A stretch of 64,000 bases of DNA from the NCBI RefSeq assembly GCF_004134775.1, contig NZ_SDOZ01000002.1, forward strand, positions 553,740 to 617,739, in the 5' to 3' direction. Each line of letters starts with the position of its first letter. Within the stretch, counting starts at the first letter, position 1. Source of the stretch: Candidatus Borkfalkia ceftriaxoniphila. Its GTDB lineage: Bacteria; Bacillota; Clostridia; Christensenellales; Borkfalkiaceae. Below, in pieces: positions 52,087-61,700 of the stretch. The notes under the pieces are model-generated. The model did not search any database and was not told where the DNA came from. It saw nothing but the letters and a program-made list of their open reading frames with translations. A program made the translations under genes and the position numbers.

Positions 52087-52527
52087 TCAGTCTTCCTTTT
52101 CTTTTTTCATATGCGCGCATTTACAAACGCCTCCGCCCTCGAAATCTTCGACGAGCGAACCGAGCGTGATGGAATCGAGCACGCCGTTGATGCCCTCGTA
52201 CAGCCGTTTCCAGACCGAACCCGAGGCGCATTTGTCGCACGACGCGTTGATACAGTCCACGATGTCGAGATCGTCCTCCAGAACGCGCACGATATCGCCC
52301 ACGGTGATCTTTGCGGGATTCCGCGCGAGACGGTATCCTCCGCTCACGCCGCGCTCCGCAGCCACGATCCGCGCGCCCGAAAGCATGCGGAGAATGCGTT
52401 CGAGATATTTGCCCGATACGCCGATCTCCTTTTCCAGAGCGCTCGCGCTGAAACTGCGTTTTTCGTAATTCAGCGCTAATATATAACAGGCTTTCAGCCC
52501 GTATTGCGATTTTGAAGACAATTTCAT
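52087..52527 (-). CDS. Rrf2-family (IscR-like) regulator with Cys cluster
   Basis: 146 residues. Seen: winged helix at the start (LSSKSQYGLKACYILAL, SALEKEIGVSGKYLERILRML, ERGVSGGYRLAR), then CINASCDKCASGSVWKRLYE near 92-110 with three Cys that match the [2Fe-2S] ligands of IscR, and an extra C-x-C near the C-terminus (GGVCKCAHMKKE). In IscR, cluster occupancy reports Fe-S demand. Its operon encodes desulfurase and scaffold, and a perfect palindrome follows the -10, so feedback repression is likely. Confidence 0.92.
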   Translation of the reverse strand: MKLSSKSQYGLKACYILALNYEKRSFSASALEKEIGVSGKYLERILRMLSGARIVAAERGVSGGYRLARNPAKITVGDIVRVLEDDLDIVDCINASCDKCASGSVWKRLYEGINGVLDSITLGSLVEDFEGGGVCKCAHMKKEKED

Positions 52528-52549
52528 CGGTTTTTCCCTAAAAAAATAA

Positions 52550-52572
52550 ATTGCAACCGTTTTGGTTGCAAT
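52550..52572. promoter_or_regulatory. Probable Rrf2/IscR-like operator
   Basis: ATTGCAACC-GTTTT-GGTTGCAAT, a perfect inverted repeat of 9-bp arms. It begins 1 bp after the -10 hexamer of the isc promoter, covering the transcription start, where a repressor would block initiation. Confidence 0.75.
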
Positions 52573-52573
52573 T

Positions 52574-52603
52574 ATTATATACCATAAATATGCGCAATGT
52601 CAA
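52574..52603 (-). promoter_or_regulatory. Promoter of the rrf2-iscS-iscU operon
   Basis: TTGACA (52603-52598), 18-bp spacer, TATAAT (52579-52574) on the minus strand. Confidence 0.8.
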
Positions 52604-52627
52604 TGAAAAAATACGGCTGAAATAAAA

Positions 52628-53224
52628 TTATTTTCGCCAATCGGAAAAGACGCAGCCGCAATAATTCTGGCGGTACAGAGAATACGTTTCGGCAAGTTCT
52701 ACCGAACGCAGATAGCCGTTTTCTTTTTTAAAATCCGAATGCAGAAAGGGCACGCCGCAACGCGCGGCGTATTCGTCGCCCAGTTCGTTGATCCATTCGG
52801 CGTTTTTGTGGGGCGATACCGAGAGCGTGGTGCAGAAATAATCGAATTTTTCTTCTTTTGCGCGCCTTGCGGTGTAGCCGAGGCGCAAGGCGTAACACGC
52901 GCGGCAGCGCGCGCCGCCCTCTCGCTCCTTTTCCAACCCGCACGCCGCGGCGAAAAAGTCGGCGGGTTCGTACTCCGCGGTCAGAATGTCCGCCCAACCC
53001 GTTTCGCGCAAAAGCCGTTCCTGCTCGCTTTTGCGCTTTTCGTATTCGGCCGCATCGGTGATATTCGGATTATAAAAGAGCACGCTGACCTTGAAAACGT
53101 CTTTGAGCGTTTCCAGACAGCGCGTCGAGCACGGGCCGCAACAACTGTGCAGCAAGAGCCGCGCGCCCGTTCCCGCGCGCGACATCTCCTCTTTCATCAT
53201 TTTGTTATAGTCGATTTTGTTCAT
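52628..53224 (-). CDS. queH: Epoxyqueuosine reductase QueH
   Basis: 198 residues. Seen: LLLHSCCGPCSTRCLETL (CCGPC pair near 24-28), FYNPNI, ARCRACYALRLGYTA (CxxC) near 108, and QNYCGCVFS near the end. These cysteines bind the [4Fe-4S] and adjacent metal centre of QueH (DUF208), the non-cobalamin enzyme that finishes queuosine synthesis in tRNA. It begins 1 bp after the MFS sugar-symporter gene and is probably co-transcribed with it, an unusual pairing. Confidence 0.93.
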   Translation of the reverse strand: MNKIDYNKMMKEEMSRAGTGARLLLHSCCGPCSTRCLETLKDVFKVSVLFYNPNITDAAEYEKRKSEQERLLRETGWADILTAEYEPADFFAAACGLEKEREGGARCRACYALRLGYTARRAKEEKFDYFCTTLSVSPHKNAEWINELGDEYAARCGVPFLHSDFKKENGYLRSVELAETYSLYRQNYCGCVFSDWRK

Positions 53225-53225
53225 G

Positions 53226-54590
53226 TCAATCCTCGAAATCGAACGCTTCGAGTTTGCTGACGAGTTCGGGACGCACGTCGCCGTGGCGGACGAAGAACAT
53301 TGTCACGCCCGCAAGCACGATGAATACGAGCGCATACGGAAACAGGAGCATCATTCCCTCGGCCTTGTCGTTGAATATCCCGCCGCCGAAATCCATCAAA
53401 AGTCCCGAAATAAAGGGCGTGAAGGACTGCGCAATCATGGACGCGGTATAATAATACCCCGTGTATTTGCCCACGTTGCCCGCGCGGCTCATTTCCACCG
53501 CCATGGGATAGGAATTGACGCTGATCGTCGCCCAACCGATGCCGCAGAGAGCGAAGAAGAAACACAAAATATAAAAATCGCCGTTGGCGAAATAATTGCC
53601 GCCCGAAAAATCCATATGGAAACCGAAAAACGTGGTGCCGAATCCCGTCGCGCCCAGAAAGGCGATCAGCATAAAGCCGAGCCCCACGTAAATGGTCTTT
53701 TTGCGGCCGATCTTATTGGCGAGGATCCCGACGGGCACGTAGGCAATGATCGCCGCGGCGCTCGCCACCATCATGGGAATGGAAAAACCGCCGCCCTCGA
53801 TCTTCCAGACCACTTCGGCATACACCGAAAAGGAGGAAGTGACGGCGTTATATCCCATAAACCAGAACACCACCGAAAGGAGAAGAAAAATCATGCTCTT
53901 TCTCTCGGCTTTGGTGAGTTTGCGGCCGACCGTATTCATTTCTCCGCGGTTGTCGTCCTCCAGTCCCAGTTTGATCTCGTCTTCTTCGCGGCGCTCAACG
54001 AGTTTCTTTTCACGCACGAACACGATAAACAAAACGAGCGCGAGCATCATGATGACGGCGGCGGCGATAAACGAATATATGTACGAAGAAACGCTTTCCT
54101 TGACGAGAACGCTCATCAGCCCGAGCGCGATGATCCCGCCGACCGCGCCCATCAGATTGATGATGGCGTTCGCTTTGCTGCGCAAGGGTTTGACGGTGAT
54201 GTCGGGCATCAGCGACACGGCGGGCGAGCGGTAGGTGCTCATAAATACGAGATTGAATCCGAGGCAGACGATAAACGGAACGAGCATGGCAAAATCCGCG
54301 CAGACGCCCACCGCCACGATGGTAGCCGCGGAAAGGACGGTGCCGCAGACGATATACGGCGTGCGCCTGCCCCAGCGCGTCTTGGTCTTATCGGACAGAT
54401 GCCCGAAGAGCGGCAGCATAAAGAGCGCCACGACGTTATCCGCCGCCATGACGAGGCCGCGTTCGGTGTTGTTGAAATTGAAAATGTTTTCGAGCACTTT
54501 CGGGATCATGCTGTCGTACACCTGCCAGAACAGGGTGATGGAAAAGAACGCAAAGCCGACGAGAACGGTCGATTTGTAATTGAGTTTCAT
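53226..54590 (-). CDS. MFS sugar:cation symporter (GPH/SLC45-like)
   Basis: 454 residues from the ATG at 54590 with AAGGGGAG upstream. About 12 membrane helices. Seen: WQVYDSMIPKVLENIFNF, then GHLSDKTKTRWGRRTPYIV, the loop-2 signature of the GPH/SLC45 group (D-K-T-x-T-R-x-G-RR-x-P), and a central charged loop (REEDEIKLGLEDDNRGE) between halves. This group carries disaccharides or other glycosides with H+ or Na+. A TTGAAA-17-TATAAT promoter precedes it. Substrate unknown. Confidence 0.88.
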   Translation of the reverse strand: MKLNYKSTVLVGFAFFSITLFWQVYDSMIPKVLENIFNFNNTERGLVMAADNVVALFMLPLFGHLSDKTKTRWGRRTPYIVCGTVLSAATIVAVGVCADFAMLVPFIVCLGFNLVFMSTYRSPAVSLMPDITVKPLRSKANAIINLMGAVGGIIALGLMSVLVKESVSSYIYSFIAAAVIMMLALVLFIVFVREKKLVERREEDEIKLGLEDDNRGEMNTVGRKLTKAERKSMIFLLLSVVFWFMGYNAVTSSFSVYAEVVWKIEGGGFSIPMMVASAAAIIAYVPVGILANKIGRKKTIYVGLGFMLIAFLGATGFGTTFFGFHMDFSGGNYFANGDFYILCFFFALCGIGWATISVNSYPMAVEMSRAGNVGKYTGYYYTASMIAQSFTPFISGLLMDFGGGIFNDKAEGMMLLFPYALVFIVLAGVTMFFVRHGDVRPELVSKLEAFDFED

Positions 54591-54618
54591 AAACTCCCCT
54601 TTTCTTAGTATTGATTTC

Positions 54619-54647
54619 ATTATACCAGTAAAAGGCGCGCTTTTCAA
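54619..54647 (-). promoter_or_regulatory. Promoter of the MFS-queH operon
   Basis: TTGAAA (54647-54642), 17-bp spacer, TATAAT (54624-54619) on the minus strand, with a conventional leader of about 27 nt. Confidence 0.78.
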
Positions 54648-54765
54648 TGGATTTTACAAATAAATACGCAATTAAAATTTTTTTCCGAAACCACATAAAA
54701 ACGCTTGATTTCGCCCACGATATTTGATAAAATATTTCGGTAATAAGGACGCGCTCCTATTATAT

Positions 54766-54840
54766 TGGGGTATAGCCAAGCGGTAAGGCAATGGACTCTG
54801 ACTCCATCATTCGTTGGTTCAAATCCAGCTACCCCAGCCA
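54766..54840 (+). tRNA. tRNA-Gln (anticodon CUG)
   Basis: 75 nt with CCA encoded. Acceptor TGGGGTA / TACCCCA, D-arm GCCAAGCGGTAAGGC, anticodon arm ATGGA-CTCTGAC-TCCAT giving anticodon CTG (reads CAG), and T-arm GGTTCAAATCC. The overall sequence matches bacterial tRNA-Gln, including the weak first pair (U1-A72) used by glutaminyl identity. It stands alone and is followed by a terminator. Confidence 0.97.
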
Positions 54841-54866
54841 AAAAACACGGTTTCGGCCGTGTTTTT
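54841..54866 (+). terminator. Intrinsic terminator of the tRNA gene
   Basis: AAAAACACGG / CCGTGTTTTT stem with a TTTCGG loop, directly after the tRNA CCA. Confidence 0.88.
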
Positions 54867-54880
54867 TTAATACATACTTA

Positions 54881-54909
54881 AAACCCCGATGAAATTTTCA
54901 TCGGGGTTT
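54881..54909 (-). terminator. Intrinsic terminator of the second glycan locus
   Basis: 14-bp stem AAACCCCGATGAAA / TTTCATCGGGGTTT with a 1-nt apex, just after the LacI stop; the upstream AATA-rich run gives U residues on the minus strand. Confidence 0.8.
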
Positions 54910-54914
54910 ATTTG

Positions 54915-55922
54915 TTATGATTTCGCCTTGCCCAACGATTCGCGGAACAGCGCGCGGCACGACATGGTGACGGAAGTAGATTCCCCTCCCGCGACCGCAT
55001 TCCGTATTTCGAGCATCATTCGGCGGCCGATCTCGTTGCGGGGCACGTCGATGGTCGCGATCTGCGGGTAGACGAGTTCGGAAATTGCGATCCCGTCACA
55101 GCCGATCACCGAAATATCGTCGGGAACGTGCAGACCGGCCCGTGAAAATTCGCTCATCATACCCAGCGCACACATATCGTTTATGGCAAAATAGGCGGAC
55201 GCCTCACAATGATGCGCCAACGCAAAACGCGCCGTATTCACGCCGTTCTGCTCCGAGGACGTCTTGGGAAAATCCCCGTAGATCAACTGATACGGATGCT
55301 TTTCGAATCCCAATTCTTCATACGCGCACATATATGTATTGACGCGCTCATCCTGCCGGGCCACCTCTTCGGGAAAACCCACGGCATAGGAGAGTTTGCG
55401 GTGACCGTATTCTTTTGCTTTTAGCATCAATTCTTTCAGCGCGGGACGCGCGTCGAAATTGACCTGAGAACTGACGAGCGGATCGAAACAGACCAGATGC
55501 GCGCCTTGTTTCATTAAAGCCGTCTGCAATTCCTGCGTGTAGGGAATATTGGAAAGATTGATCACGCCCGCAAAGCGACGCCCCATCAAGTCCTTATATT
55601 TATGCCAGATATCCCCTTTGATGAAAAAGATGCTCACATTGTAGCCGTGCACCGCGGCTTCTTCTTCGATCCCCTGTAAAACGTCGATAAAATACGGGTT
55701 GTTGATTTCGCTGATGATGACGCCGACCTGCATACTGTTATTCATTTTCAGGCCCTTGGCGATGAGATTGGGATGGTAATTGAGTTCCTTTGCAGCCTTT
55801 TTGACCCGTTCGACGATTTCAGGACGGGCTTCCTTGGAATGATTGAGTACATTGGATACGGTCGTGACCGAAACGCCGGCGTGTTCCGCAACGTCCTTTC
55901 TCGTACACATTCTTCCGCCCAT
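54915..55922 (-). CDS. LacI-family transcriptional regulator
   Basis: 335 residues from the ATG at 55922, which has AGGAGG 7 nt upstream; an ATG 7 codons earlier overlaps the permease stop but has no site of its own. Seen: LacI helix-turn-helix and hinge (TRKDVAEHAGVSVTTVSNVL, then RPEIVERVKKAAKELNYHPN) and a periplasmic-binding effector domain (GVIISEINNPYF, FAGVINLSNIP, ISVIGCDGIAISEL). It is the last gene of the second glycan locus rather than divergent from it, so it may repress a distant promoter of its own operon. Effector sugar unknown. Confidence 0.92.
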   Translation of the reverse strand: MGGRMCTRKDVAEHAGVSVTTVSNVLNHSKEARPEIVERVKKAAKELNYHPNLIAKGLKMNNSMQVGVIISEINNPYFIDVLQGIEEEAAVHGYNVSIFFIKGDIWHKYKDLMGRRFAGVINLSNIPYTQELQTALMKQGAHLVCFDPLVSSQVNFDARPALKELMLKAKEYGHRKLSYAVGFPEEVARQDERVNTYMCAYEELGFEKHPYQLIYGDFPKTSSEQNGVNTARFALAHHCEASAYFAINDMCALGMMSEFSRAGLHVPDDISVIGCDGIAISELVYPQIATIDVPRNEIGRRMMLEIRNAVAGGESTSVTMSCRALFRESLGKAKS

Positions 55923-55942
55923 AGCGTATCCTCCTGTTTTCA

Positions 55943-56818
55943 TTACATTTTGATCCCCGCGGACATATCGCCGCCGATCGAATATTTCAAGCCGACCATC
56001 GTGGTTATGACCAGAGGCGCGCCTGCCATCAGATAGAGCGCATACTCCACGCCGAGTTGCCCCGACGCTTCCACCGCGCGCCCCACCAACTGTTTCAAAA
56101 CGGGCATCAGCGGACTGATTTCCTGTGTTTCTATAAGCAGCAACCCCCAGATATAATCGTTATAACTCGCACTGAAAATATTGATGGAATGCAACCCGAT
56201 GATGGGCAGCGCTAACGGAAAAGCGATCTGAAAACACATACGGAATTCGCTTGCGCCGTCGATGCGGCCGCTCTCGAACAGTTCCTGCGGCTGCTGCTCC
56301 AAAAATGTGCGGAACAGTAAGATCGTGCCAACCTGGTGCCCCGATACCGCGGGCAAAATGAGCCCCAGCCAGTTATTTTTCAGCCCCAGATTGATGATGG
56401 TAAGATAGGTCGGCGTCATTGTGAGCACCATGGGAACCATCATCAGCGACATCAAAAGAGCAAACAATACGTTGGTTCCGGGAAATTTTATGCGGGCAAA
56501 CACATACGAGGTCGCAACTGCGAGCACCACCGCGGCAAACGTGATGATCAGGGATATCACGATAGAGTTGAGCATGTTCGGCAGCGCCTGAAAAAACGCC
56601 GAACTGTAGTTGGAAAACATGGGCGTTTTGGGAAAAGTCCAGAATTCATCGCCATGGAATTCCTGCGTGGTCTTCAAAGAAAACACGAAAGTCATAAACA
56701 GCGGCAAAAGCGCCATGATGACCATCAGGAATATATACAGCACGATCAGGCTCTGCACTATTATACTATCCGAACCCTTTCTTTTACAAGCCTTTTTAAA
56801 AGATTGCGCTAAAGTCAT
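55943..56818 (-). CDS. MalG-type carbohydrate ABC transporter permease
   Basis: 291 residues from the ATG at 56818 with GGGGGCG upstream. Six membrane helices. The coupling loop is weakly conserved, ELFESGRIDGASEFRMCFQIAFP, with the EAA Glu and the Gly present. The C-terminus YSIGGDMSAGIKM is atypically short compared with the usual G-x-V-K-G end. It pairs with the propeller-permease fusion encoded 14 bp upstream to form an importer. No substrate-binding protein or ATPase of this system is inside the window. Confidence 0.88.
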   Translation of the reverse strand: MTLAQSFKKACKRKGSDSIIVQSLIVLYIFLMVIMALLPLFMTFVFSLKTTQEFHGDEFWTFPKTPMFSNYSSAFFQALPNMLNSIVISLIITFAAVVLAVATSYVFARIKFPGTNVLFALLMSLMMVPMVLTMTPTYLTIINLGLKNNWLGLILPAVSGHQVGTILLFRTFLEQQPQELFESGRIDGASEFRMCFQIAFPLALPIIGLHSINIFSASYNDYIWGLLLIETQEISPLMPVLKQLVGRAVEASGQLGVEYALYLMAGAPLVITTMVGLKYSIGGDMSAGIKM

Positions 56819-56832
56819 ATTTTTCGCCCCCG

Positions 56833-58788
56833 TCAATAGATCGATTCCGTCTTGATACGCATATTGGCAAGCGTGACGATAAATATGAGCACGAACAGCA
56901 ATAAACTCATAGCCGCGGCGACGCCGTAATCGAAATATTTGTTGATCTGATAATAAATTTCCAACGCGGGGATCATCGTTCCGTATTCACCGCCGGTGGT
57001 CAAATAACTGCGCCCGAAATCCTGGATCGAGGCGATAAAGGTCGTTACGAAAATATATTTGAGTTGCGGCGTCAAAAGCGGTACGTCTATCACGAACATA
57101 CGCCGCACTTTATTGCAGCCGTCCAGTTTCGCCGCTTCGATCAGTGAATCGGGGATACCCCGCAAGGCGCTGAACAGCAGAATATAGGAACCTAAAAACG
57201 GGAATCCGTAAAAAATCAACGCGTTCCGCGCAGTTTCCTCGTTTCCCAGCCAGTTAAAATCAAACTGAGAAAAGCCCAGGCTCTGCAAAAACATATTGAT
57301 CAGTCCGTTGGAACCGTAAATGCCGCTCGTCCATATGTAAATGAGCGCCACGCCGGGCAAAATCCCGGGCAGAACGGTGAGCACCCGCGCAACGTAACCG
57401 AGTTTTTGCATGCGCAGGATAAACATGAATTCCGCCAGGATAAAGCAAGGGATCAGCGCCTTTATCAGGTCCGTCACCAAAAATACGAGCATATTGCCCG
57501 CGCTCGCGAAAAACGCGGCGTTGCGGAACACGGACAGAAAATTTTCGAAAAACACGAATTCGGTCTTTACGCCCGGCACGTATTTGGTAAAAGCCAGGAT
57601 AAAGCCCCATACGACGGGAAAGAACCCGAATATCGCCAGCAAACCGAAGGGGATACACAAATAGAGATAGGTCTTTTTGTACGTCCACAGCGCTTTGCCC
57701 AAACGGCGGAAAAAATTCTCGGTCTTATAGCGGGTCGCGGGAAACGCGAGCAGCACCGCGATCAGTTCCGCCACGACACCCGCCGCCGAAAGCGCGCCGA
57801 ATACGGGAAGCAAAATTTTAAAGGTATGGTTGGCGACGATACGGCTGAAATCGTAGGCGGAAATATTGTCCGATTTGTCGATCAGAAACACGCCCTGTTC
57901 CGCGACCATGATCTTGGAGACTTGAATGCCCGTATCGACCTTGTAAACGCGGTTTCCGTCGAAATAGGAAATATCGTTGCGGTTGGACAGCGCGACGATC
58001 CGTCCGCCGTCCGACGATACGGAAACGAACCGCTCTCCGCCGCCGACACGGGATAAAACCTTTCCCGCTCCGTCGTATTCCACGAATTTTCCGTCCTTGG
58101 TAACGGCGAGATAATTTTCGCCCGAGGCGATCATATAGATCAATTCTTCGTTCGTAACGGTAAAGATCTCTTCGGGGGAAGCGGACACGTTTTCGGTATC
58201 GAAACGATAAGGCGTCGCGTCGACGCCGAGCGCGAAAACCATGCCCGAATCCGTCATTTCTATATTGGAAAATTCCGGCAGATCGTTCGCGCTCTTTTTT
58301 GCGCTGCCTAAATCGGTCGAGTTCCCGCTGCGCGAAAATACGACCATTTGGTTTTTCGTCTTCAGTTTGGTATAGATCACGGCGTGTTCCGCATCGGCGG
58401 CAATGGCGACAGGCTCGTAGGAAAGGCCGACTTTTCCGAGAAAAGCACCCTCTTCGTCCAAGACAAAAAACTCTTTCGTTTCCGCCGTCACACACAATAA
58501 TTCGCCGCCGTCCGCCACGATGTCGCGCAGGGCGCCCTCCGATTCCAGGCGGTATTCCCACAGCGTTTCATCTTCGTAGGTTTTACAGATGACGCGGCCG
58601 TCGCGGGTACCGACGATCTGTTTATCCGCCGTCGTTTCGATCACCGTCGGCGTGAAGCCGTGCGCTGTCAACGTCATGGCCGAACGGTCGTTCAAGTTGA
58701 CGGCGGATACAATTGTCATAATCAGCATAATAACGACGGCAACCGATACCGCCGTTACTATGCCGAACCGTTTGGTCCGAATTTTCAT
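56833..58788 (-). CDS. Fusion of extracellular beta-propeller domain and MalF-type ABC permease
   Basis: 651 residues, about twice a normal MalF-type permease. Seen in order: a membrane helix at about 8-30; a region of ~280 residues (35-315) made of repeated four-strand units with 'DGRVICKTYEDETLWEY', 'GGELLCVTAETKEFFVLDEE', 'YLAVTKDGKFVEYDGAG' and 'GGRIVALSNRNDISYFDGN' lines, as in WD40/PQQ-type beta-propellers; a second helix at about 325-350; then a complete six-helix permease from about 375, with the coupling loop SLIEAAKLDGCNKVRRMFVI near 560. The propeller would be extracellular. A sensory or ligand-presenting role is inference. It starts 8 bp after the anchored surface-protein gene. 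Confidence 0.82.
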   Translation of the reverse strand: MKIRTKRFGIVTAVSVAVVIMLIMTIVSAVNLNDRSAMTLTAHGFTPTVIETTADKQIVGTRDGRVICKTYEDETLWEYRLESEGALRDIVADGGELLCVTAETKEFFVLDEEGAFLGKVGLSYEPVAIAADAEHAVIYTKLKTKNQMVVFSRSGNSTDLGSAKKSANDLPEFSNIEMTDSGMVFALGVDATPYRFDTENVSASPEEIFTVTNEELIYMIASGENYLAVTKDGKFVEYDGAGKVLSRVGGGERFVSVSSDGGRIVALSNRNDISYFDGNRVYKVDTGIQVSKIMVAEQGVFLIDKSDNISAYDFSRIVANHTFKILLPVFGALSAAGVVAELIAVLLAFPATRYKTENFFRRLGKALWTYKKTYLYLCIPFGLLAIFGFFPVVWGFILAFTKYVPGVKTEFVFFENFLSVFRNAAFFASAGNMLVFLVTDLIKALIPCFILAEFMFILRMQKLGYVARVLTVLPGILPGVALIYIWTSGIYGSNGLINMFLQSLGFSQFDFNWLGNEETARNALIFYGFPFLGSYILLFSALRGIPDSLIEAAKLDGCNKVRRMFVIDVPLLTPQLKYIFVTTFIASIQDFGRSYLTTGGEYGTMIPALEIYYQINKYFDYGVAAAMSLLLFVLIFIVTLANMRIKTESIY

Positions 58789-58796
58789 TCTTTCGT

Positions 58797-61700
58797 TTAA
58801 TCCTCTTTTTTACGCAATGTCAAAGTAATAGCAACCGCGGCTAACAATACTATGCCTCCGGAAATTGCCGAACTTACGGCAATGCTCGAGCCGCAGCCCT
58901 TCTTCTCATCTTCGCCGGGTTTTTCTTCATTTCCGGGTTCATCGCCGCCGGGATTGCCTCCGTTTCCGGAGAGTTTGAGTTCCACTGCTGCGGAAAGTTC
59001 GCTGTCACCGAACGTGGTGCCGTTGCCCTCCGCTTTCACCTGAATGCTGTGCGTTTCCCCGTCGGAGAAATAATCGGTAAAGTCGAATTCCGTAGCGCTC
59101 ACGATCTCCGCCGCTTCGCCGTCCACGTACACGATGTACTGCTTTGCGCCTTCCACGGCGTTCCAAACCACTTTATTTCCTTCGACTTTCAGAACGGGGG
59201 CATCCAGCGCGTCGAGGAAATACTCTTTCGCCCATGCGGGGATATCCTTTCTCTCTTCGTTAAAGGCGCCGAAAGCGATCAGCGAACCGGTCGTATCGGA
59301 AACGTGTTCTTCGCTCGCACGGGTATCGAAAGCGATCTCGATCGTCGCGTTGTCAAAGCGGGTCAAATTGCCGACGTCGCTGAGCATAAGTCCGTTTTCG
59401 CGGCTCTCTTTATGATTGAACATGGTCAATACTGTATCGTCCAGAAGTTTGATCGACCAAACCTGCTCTTTATCCAGTTTTACGCTTCCCTTCGGGGTAT
59501 CGTTCGCAACAGGCTGACCGCCGTCGGGCATGAACACCTGCTGGAACAGTTCTACCGTTACCAGGCTGCCCGTGGAAACGAGGTCGCCCGTATTGTACGC
59601 GCGGATATGCGTTTCGATGCGCACGCCCGCCTGTTTGACATAGATTACGAATTCAACGAAATCCGAAGGCGTAAGCGCGGAGTAGTCGAAAATATCGCCG
59701 AATTTTACGGAAACCGTAAAGCCCTCGGACAGATCGACGTTTTCCTGTTTCGTGAGGAGCGTATACCCTTTCATGGAAACGCTGCCGTCTTCGTTCAGCA
59801 CGGGAGCCTGCTCCAGCGCCTTGGAAACAGTCCAATCACCTAAGGAAAGTTCTGCCGTCACGTACACGACGGCGGTGCCGCCGTCCGTGGCGATCTCGAT
59901 AATATTGACGAAACTGCCGCCCGTCAAATGATCGGTGCCCTCTCCGACCGCCATCGTTTTTACGACGGATCCGGGGATCGTTACCGTACCCTTGCCGCTG
60001 TCGTCGACCGCAAATACCGCTTCGCTTTCCGAAAGTTCGCGCCCGTTCAAAAGCACGTAACGATCGGCGCCGTCTTTAAGATCGACCTTCACGACGATAT
60101 CTTCCGCCGCGTTCAGATCCACGCTTATTTCGTCTTCCTGCCCTTCGCCGAGAACGGGAGCCTGCTGCGCGATCGCTTCTACCGTTATGATGACGCTCGC
60201 CGACCCGTTTTCGGTGACGACGGTCAGTTCATACTCGCCCGCGTGCAGCCGATTGAGCATTTCGGCGGAAAGGGTGACGATATCGCCTTCCAGAACGTCT
60301 GTCAGCGTTTCGCCGTTCAGATGTATGCTGCGCACGGCGTCTTCGCCGACCAACTCCACCTTGACGGTAATATCTTCGAACTGTCCGATTTTTGCTTTCA
60401 GCGCGGTCTGCGGAGTCAGACTGACCGCCGAGCGTACGTTCACGCGCAGAACGAGCGTCGTGCCCACGTTCGTCGTGATCTTGAAGGTTTGCACACCGTT
60501 GTTCAAGGTTTCCAAAAGCGTGGATTTCAGGGTCAGCGTCCCTTCCGACAGGGTGTAATCGGCGGAAGCGAGCGCGCGCCCCGAGGCGTCCTCGATTTTG
60601 GCGAATTCTACGTTTGCGGGATAGCGGACGGTAAAGGTAACGTCATTTCCCGAATCTTTCACGTAAACTTCCTCCGCACTGTCTGTCGTAGGCATCTGCG
60701 CGAAATTGCTGAGTTTGTATTCGCCCTTTATTTTATATGTCGCAGACGCTTCGTCCGCCATCACGGTGATCTGTACGCGGGTAAGATCCCCGAGAACGGG
60801 CGCGAGGTCGGCCGCCGTATAATTGACGATGGTCGAGCCGTTGACCTTATAGCAATAGCCGCCGTTTCCGTTATCTCCGAAATAAATCTTACGGGTCAGC
60901 CAGCCGTTCTCCACCGTATCCTTGTTTGCATATGCCGTAGGAGCCGGCTGCGCGTTGATACCCTGCGCCTGCGCGTGCTCGCGGGTTCCGTTATCGAACA
61001 GTCCGAGCGTGGCGCCGCCGGAGAAATAAAAGCCTTCGTAATTGCGGTTCGCCACCGATTTTACAGTGGTCAATTGATTCATGCCGAAACCGCGCACGCT
61101 GATAAACGTATTTTTATCGGGTTTAAAGCCTTCGGGAATAGACATCGTAAATTCGATGTTTTCTTTCGTCAGATCGAAACTGCGGCCGTAGATAAATCTC
61201 GTTCTCGACATGCCGTTCGTTCCCTTGATCTCGGAATAATGCACGCCGTTTTCGATCACTTCCGACGCAGCCTTATCCGTGGCGAACCAGCCGCCCTTGA
61301 CGGCATCGTACTCTTCCGCCATCGACTCGATGCCAATCTCGAATTCCGCCTGCTGATTGGTACGGCTGAAAGCGTATAAGTGCATGGCGGAGGTATCCAT
61401 CGCAAATCCCTCGTAGCATTCCTCGAGCGCTTTGACATACTCCGCGGCCGAAGCGGGATTTTTATCGAAAATCGTGCCGCCGAACGGGTTGACCATGGAG
61501 CCGTTGAGCCAGAACATGGGCATGCCGTCCAGTTCCGCGCCGCTCAAAGAGAGCGTCGCGCCGTCCGTCCATGCGGAGGCAGCATCGAAATCGGAGTTCG
61601 CCGTGGTGTTATCGTAATACAGACTGTTCGTCGTGTAACTCAACGTTCCGTCTGCCGCGATCTTGAAATTGTTTACGTAATAAGTGAACAGGGCAAAATT

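Noticed and set aside
53217..54608. 463-codon open frame on the plus strand
   Set aside because: Antisense to the MFS symporter; composition (His/Asp/Arg-rich) typical of an antisense frame.
59928..61379. 483-codon open frame on the plus strand
   Set aside because: Antisense to the anchored surface protein; no domain or start signal.
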